From contig JAMPFE010000095.1 of the NCBI GenBank assembly GCA_023664705.1, positions 1 through 6,776 of the forward strand: DNA of 6,776 nucleotides, written 5' to 3'. Each line of letters opens with the position of its first letter. Position 1 is the first letter of the stretch. The DNA comes from Lachnospiraceae bacterium (lineage in GTDB: Bacteria > Bacillota > Clostridia > Oscillospirales > Ruminococcaceae). The notes below the pieces were generated by a model. The model ran no database searches and was not told the DNA's origin. It worked only from the letters and a program-made list of their open reading frames with translations. This document shows positions 1 to 6,547 of the stretch, in pieces. Position numbers and translations under genes: made by a program.

Positions 1-165
1 AAGGGATTGTCCTTTATTGATGTTGAAACAATTTTGAGCGGTAAGAAATATAGAAGATGTGTAAATTTTGTATGTTCCAAACATATTGAAAAAGGAAAAC
101 AAACAAGACCGATAGAAAAGATTATCGTTTCTAAACAGCCTTGCCAATATTGCAACCATTCATAA
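1..165 (+). pseudogene. Upstream zinc-ribbon part of the homing endonuclease, cut off by an in-frame TAA
   Basis: Frame 1 is open from the window edge to a TAA at 163-165, giving 54 residues that end in QPCQYCNHS. The fragment contains a zinc-ribbon half (CVNFVCSKH, then a GKQ turn) followed by a CQYC knuckle. This is the same C...C/H...CxxC layout as the repeats in the downstream endonuclease. The stop is in the same frame as the ORF starting at 190, and the eight codons between them (LKETFRDE) read naturally as the start of the next repeat, matching TTEILQREM and NEEFLRRLEE at the same place in later repeats. I infer that this was one longer endonuclease gene and that a Lys, Gln or Glu codon became TAA, separating this N-terminal part. 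The true start is left of the window. A separate short zinc-ribbon protein ending here by design is less likely. Confidence 0.65.
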
Positions 166-180
166 TTAAAAGAAACATTT

Positions 181-184
181 AGGG
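181..184 (+). promoter_or_regulatory. Possible Shine-Dalgarno AGGG before the 190 ATG
   Basis: AGGG lies 5 nt before ATG 190, 15 nt after the in-frame TAA. It could allow re-initiation on the nuclease-bearing part after the premature stop. The same bases also encode Arg-Asp in the ancestral reading frame, so the match may be chance. Confidence 0.35.
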
Positions 185-189
185 ATGAG

Positions 190-1101
190 ATGAATATTCT
201 TAATCCTAATATTGAAATATTATCGGAGTATGAAAGCAATGATACAAAAGTAAAATGTAAATGCAAGGTTGACGGATATGAATGGGAGGCTCTCGCCAGA
301 GCGTTGTTGGCGGGCGAGGGATGTAAAATATGCGGACATAAAAGAGTTTGGGAAACTCGTGGTAGGAAAACAACGGAAATTTTGCAAAGAGAAATGTGTG
401 CTGTTAATGAAAATATTAAGATTGTGGGAGAATATAAGGGCGCTCACATTCCAATAAAGTGTAGATGTGAATTACATAATTGCGAGTGGATCGCCAATCC
501 TTCAAATCTTTTAAACAGGAATACAAATTGCCCCGAATGTGCAAAAACGCATATGAGAGATTTAGAAGCAATGTCTAACGAAGAATTTTTAAGGCGATTA
601 GAGGAAACAAATCAAAATATAGAGCCTCTTGATTGTTATGTTAATGCACATACAAAATTACGTTTCAAGTGTAAAGTTCACAATTGTATTTTTGTAACGA
701 CACCAAGAACTTTTTTGTATAAGAGTGGCAGAGGTTGTCCGTACTGTAGTCAATCACAAGGTGAAAAGAAAATGATTAAAATTCTTGAAGACAAGGGCTT
801 TAATATTAAGCAGCAGAAAACTTTTAATGATTGTAGGTACATTGAAATGTTGCGATTTGACGGTTATGATATTGACAACAATATTGCATATGAATATCAA
901 GGACAGCAGCATTATCAACCTGTGGATTTTGCGGGCAAAGGTTTAGAATGGGCAAAGGAACAGTATGAAATTATTCATAAACGTGACTTGGTAAAAGTAG
1001 AATATTGTAAGAAAAACAATATTCCTCTTATTGAAATTCCCTATTGGGAATTTGACAATATGGAAGAATTTTTAAATGGCGAAATAGCCAAATATATGTA
1101 A
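190..1101 (+). CDS. Homing endonuclease with tandem zinc ribbons and a Vsr/EDxHD-like nuclease domain
   Basis: A 303-residue protein expected to cut an intron-less allele of the host gene so that the element is copied in. It shows three tandem zinc-ribbon repeats: C23/C25 with C45/C48, C91/C93 with C114/C117, and C161 (with H164 or C166) with C183/C186. Each is introduced by a motif like NPNIEILSEY or NENIKIVGEY. After GE (191-192) comes a nuclease domain with LRFDGYDID (221-229), EYQGQQHY (235-242) and HKRDLVK (263-269), then a hydrophobic strand LIEIPYW. This order matches the Vsr-like/EDxHD homing endonucleases related to I-Bth0305I, in which E and D/H residues of these motifs form the metal site; the family match is by motif recall. 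The ribbons presumably bind DNA. The ATG at 190 is the first start after the TAA at 163, so the start may be an artefact of a broken longer gene, yet the whole nuclease domain survives. The gene is visibly richer in A+T than the tape gene, which fits horizontal spread. Confidence 0.85.
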   Translation: MNILNPNIEILSEYESNDTKVKCKCKVDGYEWEALARALLAGEGCKICGHKRVWETRGRKTTEILQREMCAVNENIKIVGEYKGAHIPIKCRCELHNCEWIANPSNLLNRNTNCPECAKTHMRDLEAMSNEEFLRRLEETNQNIEPLDCYVNAHTKLRFKCKVHNCIFVTTPRTFLYKSGRGCPYCSQSQGEKKMIKILEDKGFNIKQQKTFNDCRYIEMLRFDGYDIDNNIAYEYQGQQHYQPVDFAGKGLEWAKEQYEIIHKRDLVKVEYCKKNNIPLIEIPYWEFDNMEEFLNGEIAKYM

Positions 1102-1122
1102 GAAAAATTTTATAAGCAATAA

Positions 1123-1146
1123 TAAGTCGGGGTTGCGACCGATTTA
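1123..1146 (+). other. RNA hairpin near the 3' end of the homing element
   Basis: TAAGTCGG (1123-1130) pairs with CCGATTTA (1139-1146), giving 8 bp with one G-U pair and an 8-nt loop GGTTGCGA. It lies 22 nt after the endonuclease stop and 10-20 nt before the coding frame of the tape gene resumes. That is where a P9-type hairpin would sit in a group I intron. There is no T-run after it (ATTTAAAATATTTATG follows), so a terminator is unlikely. Assignment to P9 is inference. Confidence 0.45.
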
Positions 1147-1164
1147 AAATATTTATGAGTTAGT

Positions 1165-4100
1165 ATGCGTATACGTGGGTATGACGAAGAAACCGAGGAA
1201 TATATCGGAGACGTTGAAGAACTATCGGGTAAAATTGCAGACCTCACTAAGACTGCAAGCAAACCCGGCGGTATCAGTCTCTTTACCGATGCTAACAAAA
1301 CTACATATAAGTCTACCTATCAATTACTAAAAGAGATAGCCGAGATTTATGACGATCTTACAGATAAGCAGCAAGCCGGGCTGCTTGAGGCACTTGCCGG
1401 AAAGAGACAAGGACAGATAGTAGCGGCTACGATTAAAAATTTCGACGCTGCCGAGGAAGCGCTTAGGAATATGGCAAATTCCGCGGGCAATGCCGAAGCG
1501 GAAATGGAAGTTATTCGCGACAGCGCGGAATATGCTATGAACGAGTTTAAGGAGACGTTTACCTCTTTGGCTCAAAATTCCGTTAGCAGGAACGGACTAA
1601 AAGGCCTTATCAAAGCGGGTACTAATATCCTTGGTATCGTTAATAATATTGTTGAAAAAATCGGGCTTATACCTGCTATTCTTACTACTATCGTAGGAAT
1701 CACCGCATCTAAGAATATAACAAACGGCGGTTTTTTTGGACTGGGGTACGATGTGACCACGGGGAAAAGCAGCTTGAATTTTCTGGGCGCTAAAGTCGGC
1801 AGGGGATGGACGGAAAATTACAAGGCGCAGAAAGCGGATATGATGTCCGCAAAGCAAACGCTTAGTACGCTGTATGCGGAGATGAGAAACGGTAACGTTG
1901 AATCCGCAGCTTTTAAAAAGGCGTTTACTGCTGCAATGAGCAGCGGCAGTGATGCAGTCCGCGGGTTTGCGGAAAAGGCAAAAGCGGGCACTGCGACCGT
2001 GACCGATTTTAACGCTGCTATGGGCAGTGTGTCGAAATCGGCTAAATTGGCGGCTGTTGGTGTGAAGGTGCTTAATACGGCGGTTTCTATGCTTATTTCC
2101 ATGGGTATAAGTTGGGCGATAAATAAAATCATTGAGGTTATTGATAACGCCGTTCATTCTATGGAGAATCACCTCTCTAAACTTGAAGAATTGAGCGGGG
2201 AAATAAGCAGTCTCGAATCGGAAATAAAAAATATTAACAGTGAACTTTCAACTACCAAACTGAAAATTTCCGACTTGGAAAAGCTGCCGAAATTAACGTT
2301 TTTGCAAAAGGAAGAATTAGAAGAACTAAAGCGTTATAACGACGAACTTGAGCGGCAGAAGAAGATAGCCGAGGCTAAAGCCGAAGCGGATAAAGTCGAG
2401 AGAAACGAGGAAGCGAAAAAAACGTTTGGAGATATGTCGGGCGGCGGCGCTCCGGGAACAAATTTTGTCAATTGGCTGCAAGGGAACACTATTGGCAGAC
2501 AAGTTGCGGAGATCGAAAAATATAAGAGAGTGCTTGACGCGATAGATGAAATAAAAAATTACGAAGAATACGAACAGCATCCCGAGTGGTATGAGGAACA
2601 GCTTTCCGAGTTTGAAGCCGGGCTTGACGATGTAAAGTCAAATATTCTCGGCGCTTATGGAACTTGGAATAAGTTGATAGCGGATCTTGACCCCGATGAT
2701 CCTCAGAACAAAGAGGCTATCGCTCTTTTACAGAGCTTAATAGATGAATGGGAGATACTCTCGGGCAAGATCGAGAATACTTTTAAGGGAGTTTATAACG
2801 CTCCGCAGTTTGCGACCGTTAAAAAGTATCTTGACGACCTTGCGGAAAAAGGCGAACTTACGGTAGAAAAATACAACTCTCTTACGGAAAAAGACGTTGA
2901 GGGTATAGATCGATTCAGAAAAGCGTGTGAGAATGTTAAGGACTTGACGGTAGAAGGCGTTGTTGAATCTATTGTTGAAGAGGTGAAAGACCTTGATGAT
3001 GGAGCGGGGAATGCGAAAAATTCCGTTCTTGACATTGCGGATGCTTTTGACAAGCTTACGGGAGCCATTGATGAGGCAGCCGATAAGCAGGAAAAACTGG
3101 TTGACGCGTTTAAGAAAACTCGGCTCGGGTTATCGCTCACTATCGACGAGGTTTATGAACTTCTTAAAACAATGCCCGAACTCGCTCAATACCTTAGTCC
3201 TACGGAGGACGGCGGGTTTACCATATCTGATGAGGGCTTTAAGGCTTTAAGCGACGCTAACAGAGAAAATATCGCCAAAACTACCAAGGAACAGGCGGAA
3301 CAGATAAAGGACGAAATAGAACTGCTTGAGAAAAAAGCTGAACTTGAACGGCAGATCGAGGAAGAGAAAAAACGGCTGGAATTACAGAATGCGATCGACG
3401 GATTTAACGCGTCAAAAGATGATTCGCAAAACGCTCCGTTCGGTCGGGACTACTCGATGTGGAATGGTGCCGATATTACATCCGAAAAACTGGAAGAGTT
3501 ACAGAAACAATACGAGGAAACGGCTAAAAGTTGTCAGGATATAAACGAGACTACCGAAGAACTGCAAGCGCAGTATGAGGCTTACGGGTATATTCTGCAA
3601 TTTGTCAACGAAGAGTTTGACGCGCATAAGGCGAAAATAGACGGACTTAACGAGGCTTACGAGATAGCGGAAGAACAAATTGAGGATTATAACAAAGAAA
3701 TTTCAACGATAGACAGCGCTATAAAGAAGCTTAACGAGGGAAGATCTCTTACCTATGAGGAAATGAACTCGCTTATTGCGATAAGTCCAATACTCGAAGA
3801 CAGTTTTAAGGATCAAGATGGCGAGTATACTATCATTATCGACCTTTTGAAAGAACTGCGCGAGCAGAGTCTTAAAACACGAAACGATTATATTGACGAC
3901 CGTTTGGTAGAGGCGAAAGCGCAGCATGACGCTGCCGAGGAAACTATAAAATCTGTTCGTGCAATGATAGCCAATGTCTCCGCTATGGGAACGGGCGGTG
4001 CCGCGGGAGTATCTGCCGCGCTGGCTGAACTTAATGAAAAACTTGCGGACGCGGTAGAACAAAGCGAAGTAACAAGTGAGATTATCAATATGCTTGAGGG

Positions 4101-5535
4101 TTGGCAGCGGGGAGTACCGAGCGGCGATTCGAGCAGCGACTTGTCTAAGGAACTACAGAATCAAATCGACTACTACAAGAATATTCTGGACGCTATCGGT
4201 ATCGTCAAAGATAAATATTCCGAATCCATTGATGATGAGATAAAGGCGTTGGAGGACGGCAAGGACGCACTGAAAGACGCTAACGACGAGAGACAGCGTG
4301 AGCTTGACCTTATAGAGGCGCGTAACAATCTTGAAAACGCCAAAAAGCGCAAGGTGTACGTATATACCGAGGGCGAGGGCTTTAAACAAGTCCAAGACAA
4401 AGCCGCTGTTAAGGAAGCGGAAGAGGAATACCGCGACGCTATTACCGATATTCAGGAAGCCGAGATAGACAAGGCTATCGATGAACTGGAAAAGCAAAAA
4501 GAGGCGCTTGAAGAGAATACCAAGGCGTTGACCGAGTTGGAACAGAATATTCAGGACGCGATTACCGTAAACAAGGCAATGGATGCACTGGGGCTTACAG
4601 ACCAATCGGAACTGCTGAATTTGCCCGATGATGTTAAGCAAAGCATTGTTGACGGGTTTGTGGACGCTATGGTTAAAAAGGATAATGAGGATAATAAGAA
4701 TAACAATAGTAAAATATCTTCAACGTTAAACGAATTTGAGCGAAAGATGCAAAAGCAATTTGGTGTTGGCAACGTTGATCTTACAGCAAGACCGAAAGTT
4801 GTATTAGATGATGGCTCTGTCGCAACCGTAATGTCTCAATGGGAAAGTATATGGCAAGGCAGTGAAGAAGACGGAAAGTATGTTGCTGTTCATTACACGC
4901 CTATTCTTGAGGACGGTACCATACTTACGGACAAAGAACTTGCCGACTATATACATAATATTCTTGAGGGTGCTGAGAATATTCTGTCAGCGGACTCAAA
5001 GGCAAACGGCGGCAAAGGAATTGTATTAAAAGTTGATGCTGGCGTCAATTTATCCGAAAACGATGTGGCAAGTATGTCCGGGGCATTTGATAATTGGACG
5101 GATAATGCAAAAAAAATAGCCGAAATCCAAAATCAATGGGATATTGACTTACATAAAATTCAAGAAGAATGGTGCGAACTTTCTGAAAAAATCAGTGATA
5201 CAAATGATGGAACTAATAAGGAAAATCTGGAGCATATAGCGGTAACGGTAGATGATATTCTTGCGGACTTGGGGTCTAAGAAAACGTTGGCTGATTTGTC
5301 TCCCGATGTGCTTGATAATGTTAAACAAGCGGCTTATAAGAATGTGGTTAAGGATTTTGTAGACACGCTGCAAGCTCATACCGATAATATGGTTAATAAT
5401 GTATCTTATAATAATTCGCCAACTCTCAATGCTACTTTCAATATATATGATGCAAAAGACCCTGAAGCTGTAAAAGAAGCAGTTCACGAAGAACTGAATA
5501 ATTTCCTTATAGAATATAATAATTCCATAAAATAA
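1165..5535 (+). CDS. Phage tail tape measure protein, 3' exon (N-terminal part missing)
   Basis: Tape measure proteins set tail length, act as assembly scaffold and are ejected during DNA entry. Residues are numbered from ATG 1165. Residues 1-180 match the later part of the PhageMin_Tail-type domain (MRIRGYDEETEEY, then LLEALAGKRQGQ at 73-84). Hydrophobic segments lie at 163-180 and 295-323, as expected for a protein that contacts membrane. Predicted coiled coils cover about 332-420, 708-745 and 1001-1150. KVYVYTEGEGF (1063-1073) is a motif I recognise from clostridial phage tapes. A charged Asn/Asp linker (1173-1183) leads to a domain starting FGVGNVDLTARP (1199-1210) that recurs in such tapes. 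The C-terminus has SPTLNATFNIYDAKD (1418-1432). ATG 1165 has no Shine-Dalgarno sequence (TTTATGAGTTAGT precedes it) and sits inside a conserved motif, so it is not the real start; the exon probably begins at about 1159. The gene ends in TAA, 14 nt before the next start. Confidence 0.9.
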   Translation: MRIRGYDEETEEYIGDVEELSGKIADLTKTASKPGGISLFTDANKTTYKSTYQLLKEIAEIYDDLTDKQQAGLLEALAGKRQGQIVAATIKNFDAAEEALRNMANSAGNAEAEMEVIRDSAEYAMNEFKETFTSLAQNSVSRNGLKGLIKAGTNILGIVNNIVEKIGLIPAILTTIVGITASKNITNGGFFGLGYDVTTGKSSLNFLGAKVGRGWTENYKAQKADMMSAKQTLSTLYAEMRNGNVESAAFKKAFTAAMSSGSDAVRGFAEKAKAGTATVTDFNAAMGSVSKSAKLAAVGVKVLNTAVSMLISMGISWAINKIIEVIDNAVHSMENHLSKLEELSGEISSLESEIKNINSELSTTKLKISDLEKLPKLTFLQKEELEELKRYNDELERQKKIAEAKAEADKVERNEEAKKTFGDMSGGGAPGTNFVNWLQGNTIGRQVAEIEKYKRVLDAIDEIKNYEEYEQHPEWYEEQLSEFEAGLDDVKSNILGAYGTWNKLIADLDPDDPQNKEAIALLQSLIDEWEILSGKIENTFKGVYNAPQFATVKKYLDDLAEKGELTVEKYNSLTEKDVEGIDRFRKACENVKDLTVEGVVESIVEEVKDLDDGAGNAKNSVLDIADAFDKLTGAIDEAADKQEKLVDAFKKTRLGLSLTIDEVYELLKTMPELAQYLSPTEDGGFTISDEGFKALSDANRENIAKTTKEQAEQIKDEIELLEKKAELERQIEEEKKRLELQNAIDGFNASKDDSQNAPFGRDYSMWNGADITSEKLEELQKQYEETAKSCQDINETTEELQAQYEAYGYILQFVNEEFDAHKAKIDGLNEAYEIAEEQIEDYNKEISTIDSAIKKLNEGRSLTYEEMNSLIAISPILEDSFKDQDGEYTIIIDLLKELREQSLKTRNDYIDDRLVEAKAQHDAAEETIKSVRAMIANVSAMGTGGAAGVSAALAELNEKLADAVEQSEVTSEIINMLEGWQRGVPSGDSSSDLSKELQNQIDYYKNILDAIGIVKDKYSESIDDEIKALEDGKDALKDANDERQRELDLIEARNNLENAKKRKVYVYTEGEGFKQVQDKAAVKEAEEEYRDAITDIQEAEIDKAIDELEKQKEALEENTKALTELEQNIQDAITVNKAMDALGLTDQSELLNLPDDVKQSIVDGFVDAMVKKDNEDNKNNNSKISSTLNEFERKMQKQFGVGNVDLTARPKVVLDDGSVATVMSQWESIWQGSEEDGKYVAVHYTPILEDGTILTDKELADYIHNILEGAENILSADSKANGGKGIVLKVDAGVNLSENDVASMSGAFDNWTDNAKKIAEIQNQWDIDLHKIQEEWCELSEKISDTNDGTNKENLEHIAVTVDDILADLGSKKTLADLSPDVLDNVKQAAYKNVVKDFVDTLQAHTDNMVNNVSYNNSPTLNATFNIYDAKDPEAVKEAVHEELNNFLIEYNNSIK

Positions 5536-5538
5536 AGC

Positions 5539-5546
5539 GAGGTGAT
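5539..5546 (+). promoter_or_regulatory. Shine-Dalgarno GAGGTGAT deciding the GTG start at 5550
   Basis: GAGGTGAT is an extended match to the 16S rRNA 3' end. From GAGG to GTG 5550 is 7 nt. An ATG at 5548 overlaps this GTG in another frame but opens only a 15-codon ORF (MWLLLYLT...), so GTG is the real start. Confidence 0.8.
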
Positions 5547-5549
5547 TAT

Positions 5550-5906
5550 GTGGCTATTACTATACTTGACGAACATTTGGAACTTGGGCAGGTAAAGACG
5601 ATAACGTCTGATTTCGGGAGAGTTATCGACTATGTGGAATTACTGTTCTCTAACACGACTAAGGCTGAATTTAAACCGAATGATAGCAGAACGGGATTGG
5701 TTTTTTCTGTGAGTGACAGTAATCTTGACTTGCCCGAAATGGTATGCGAATTGAACCGTGATACTATTCGCAATCTTATAGTGTCTTTGAAGAACATTTA
5801 CAATCAACTGGAATTGGAAAGTGTTAAGGACACGTCCGAGAACGATGACGGTAAAGACAAAAATAAAACGTCTTGCGGGATTTGTTCTCAAAAACGCAAA
5901 TTTTGA
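5550..5906 (+). CDS. Small conserved-looking phage tail-region protein of unknown function
   Basis: A 118-residue soluble protein with a GTG start, following the tape stop by 14 nt and therefore probably translated in the same operon. I do not recognise a named family. Residues 1-80 look like a compact alpha/beta or beta-rich domain (MAITILDEHLELGQVKTI, then TGLVFSVSDSNLDLPEM). A helix with NLIVSLKNIYNQLELE follows (about 75-90). A charged, disordered tail of Asp/Glu/Lys runs to the end and contains CGIC near the C-terminus (SCGICSQKRKF). The pair of cysteines could bind metal, but there is no second pair. There is no signal peptide or membrane segment. Its place just after the tape measure suggests a role in tail assembly or structure, but Dit and Tal proteins are much larger and it is not one of those. 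Confidence 0.8.
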   Translation: MAITILDEHLELGQVKTITSDFGRVIDYVELLFSNTTKAEFKPNDSRTGLVFSVSDSNLDLPEMVCELNRDTIRNLIVSLKNIYNQLELESVKDTSENDDGKDKNKTSCGICSQKRKF

Positions 5907-5910
5907 ACAT

Positions 5911-5919
5911 TGATATAAT
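5911..5919 (+). promoter_or_regulatory. Extended -10 promoter (TGATATAAT) for the 168-residue gene
   Basis: TG-A-TATAAT is an exact extended -10 element of the SigA type. No good -35 hexamer sits at the right spacing (5891-5896 is AAAACG), but extended -10 promoters can work without one. It lies 5 nt after the stop of the preceding gene. Transcription would start near 5926, inside the left arm of the hairpin described next. Confidence 0.5.
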
Positions 5920-5923
5920 ACTG

Positions 5924-5957
5924 CGAGTGCCGTTCTGTATTTGCAGTTCGGCACTTG
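5924..5957 (+). other. Stem-loop in the leader of the 168-residue gene
   Basis: CGAGTGCCG (5924-5932) pairs with CGGCACTTG (5949-5957), 9 bp with one G-U pair. A TT/TT internal loop and an inner CTG/CAG helix (5935-5937 with 5944-5946) follow, around the loop TATTTG. The sequence after it (TGATAGTTTAAGG) has no T-run, so it is not a canonical terminator. It could stabilise the 5' end of the mRNA, mark a processing site between genes, or act as an inverted-repeat operator overlapping the transcription start. Confidence 0.55.
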
Positions 5958-5966
5958 TGATAGTTT

Positions 5967-5974
5967 AAGGGAGG
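5967..5974 (+). promoter_or_regulatory. Strong Shine-Dalgarno AAGGGAGG
   Basis: GGAGG at 5970-5974 ends 7 nt before ATG 5982, an optimal site. It fixes this start and suggests high translation. Confidence 0.85.
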
Positions 5975-5981
5975 GATTTCT

Positions 5982-6488
5982 ATGAAATTTTTGGAACGTA
6001 CCGTTATTGAAAATAACATTATAACTTACAATCTCAAGGCGGAATATAACGATCCGCCTACTTCCGAAGAGGAACAGGAAATAGAGACTTTGCACGATTA
6101 TATTCGTAAGGTGAAATTTACCGATATTAATTTTACCGCGAATATTGATATGAGTACGGGTATGCCTATCGCGGTCGCGGATAGTGCCGTGACTGTGGAC
6201 GATGGCGATACGGACGATACTGCGGACGGCGGACTTGTTAGGGTTTCCGTGGGTGCGGTCACGCCGAGAGAGTATGTCGTTGATGATGAGCTCGATATTG
6301 AGTTTTCTATTGACGTGTCTCGTATTTTTGACGGCGAGGTCAATGATACTCTTACATCGAAAATCCTTGTGGGGCAGGCGAAAATCGCGGTGTTCGCTTT
6401 CAGAGTTAAGGAGAAGATATCCGAGATTTTGCAGCAGATGAGAGACGAGGACAACGATTTTGAGGGTGTAAACGAGACTGTGCTGTAA
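5982..6488 (+). CDS. Acidic 168-residue protein of unknown function, probably phage-encoded
   Basis: I do not recognise a named family. The protein is strongly acidic: 37 Asp/Glu against 15 Lys/Arg. Acidic clusters occur at about 29-35 (SEEEQEIE), 73-79 (DDGDTDD), 101-107 (DDELDIE) and 155-159 (DEDND). Alternating hydrophobic residues (VKFTDINFTANIDM, GLVRVSVGAV, LDIEFSIDVS) point to a beta-rich core. The C-terminal third has a likely amphipathic helix (about 140-153, RVKEKISEILQQM). There is no signal peptide or transmembrane segment. It has its own strong ribosome binding site, a candidate promoter just upstream and a terminator 24 nt after its stop, so it could be expressed apart from the tape operon. 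A tail-associated structural or accessory protein is the default guess from position. Acidity alone is weak evidence for a DNA-mimic role. Confidence 0.8.
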   Translation: MKFLERTVIENNIITYNLKAEYNDPPTSEEEQEIETLHDYIRKVKFTDINFTANIDMSTGMPIAVADSAVTVDDGDTDDTADGGLVRVSVGAVTPREYVVDDELDIEFSIDVSRIFDGEVNDTLTSKILVGQAKIAVFAFRVKEKISEILQQMRDEDNDFEGVNETVL

Positions 6489-6511
6489 GTAAACTAGAAT
6501 TGATAAGGCAA

Positions 6512-6540
6512 ACACCGGCAAGTTTGTTTCTTGCCGGTGT
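6512..6540 (+). terminator. Rho-independent-type terminator, probably bidirectional
   Basis: ACACCGGCAAG (6512-6522) and CTTGCCGGTGT (6530-6540) form a perfect 11-bp GC-rich stem around the loop TTTGTTT. An outer helix ATAAGG/CCTTAT (6503-6508 with 6546-6551) adds six pairs. A T-rich stretch (TTATTTATAATAA) follows on the plus strand; on the minus strand the tail is weaker (TTTGCCTTATC). It lies between two convergent genes, the usual place for a shared terminator. Confidence 0.85.
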
Positions 6541-6547
6541 GATAACC

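Larger units (their letters stand above)
1..1160 (+). mobile_element. 3' part of a homing element (probable group I intron with endonuclease) interrupting the tape measure gene
   Basis: The stretch carries a homing endonuclease gene and lies directly against a tape measure reading frame that starts in mid-domain. Upstream of the tape ATG at 1165 the frame is open only back to the TGA at 1156-1158. Tape measure homologues normally continue N-terminally from the sequence matching MRIRGYDEETEEY, usually with a Ser or similar residue just before it; the codons GTT AGT at 1159-1164 (Val-Ser) fit this. The exon therefore seems to resume between about 1157 and 1164. Group I introns end in G, and candidate terminal G residues are 1157, 1159 and 1163. 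The 5' exon and the 5' end of the element are outside the window. The intron class is inferred from the kind of endonuclease and the clean resumption of a conserved coding domain. I found no convincing P3/P7 core and no group II domain V. An insertion that simply breaks the gene is the alternative. Confidence 0.6.

Noticed and set aside
163..165. TAA reassigned to an amino acid (alternative genetic code)
   Set aside because: TAA ends the endonuclease, the tape and the 168-residue gene at sensible places: 14 nt before a strong start and 24 nt before a terminator. No other in-frame TAA lies within the long genes.
1..1164. An intein in the tape measure protein
   Set aside because: Stop codons (TAA 163, TAA 1099, TGA 1156 in the tape frame) separate the endonuclease from the tape sequence, and there is no terminal His-Asn plus Cys/Ser/Thr splice motif.
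1102..1164. Group II intron 3' end
   Set aside because: No domain V-like 34-nt hairpin with its conserved AGC/GNRA features and no bulged-A domain VI is visible. The ORF is not a reverse transcriptase.
1165..1167. ATG 1165 as the true start of the tape measure protein
   Set aside because: There is no Shine-Dalgarno upstream, and the residues that follow are an internal part of the conserved tape domain in phages of this type. The preceding in-frame Val-Ser codons also fit the conserved context.
5548..5595. ATG 5548 as the start of the gene after the tape
   Set aside because: It opens a reading frame of only 15 codons. The overlapping GTG at 5550 opens the 118-residue frame with correct spacing from GAGGTGAT.
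5924..5957. Hairpin as a factor-independent terminator of the tape operon
   Set aside because: There is no T-run after the stem, and the next gene's ribosome binding site follows within 10 nt.
5640..6521. Long reverse-strand ORF of 293 codons
   Set aside because: It runs opposite two well-supported plus-strand genes, the promoter region and the terminator stem. Its composition looks like antisense of coding DNA, and it has no recognisable domain.
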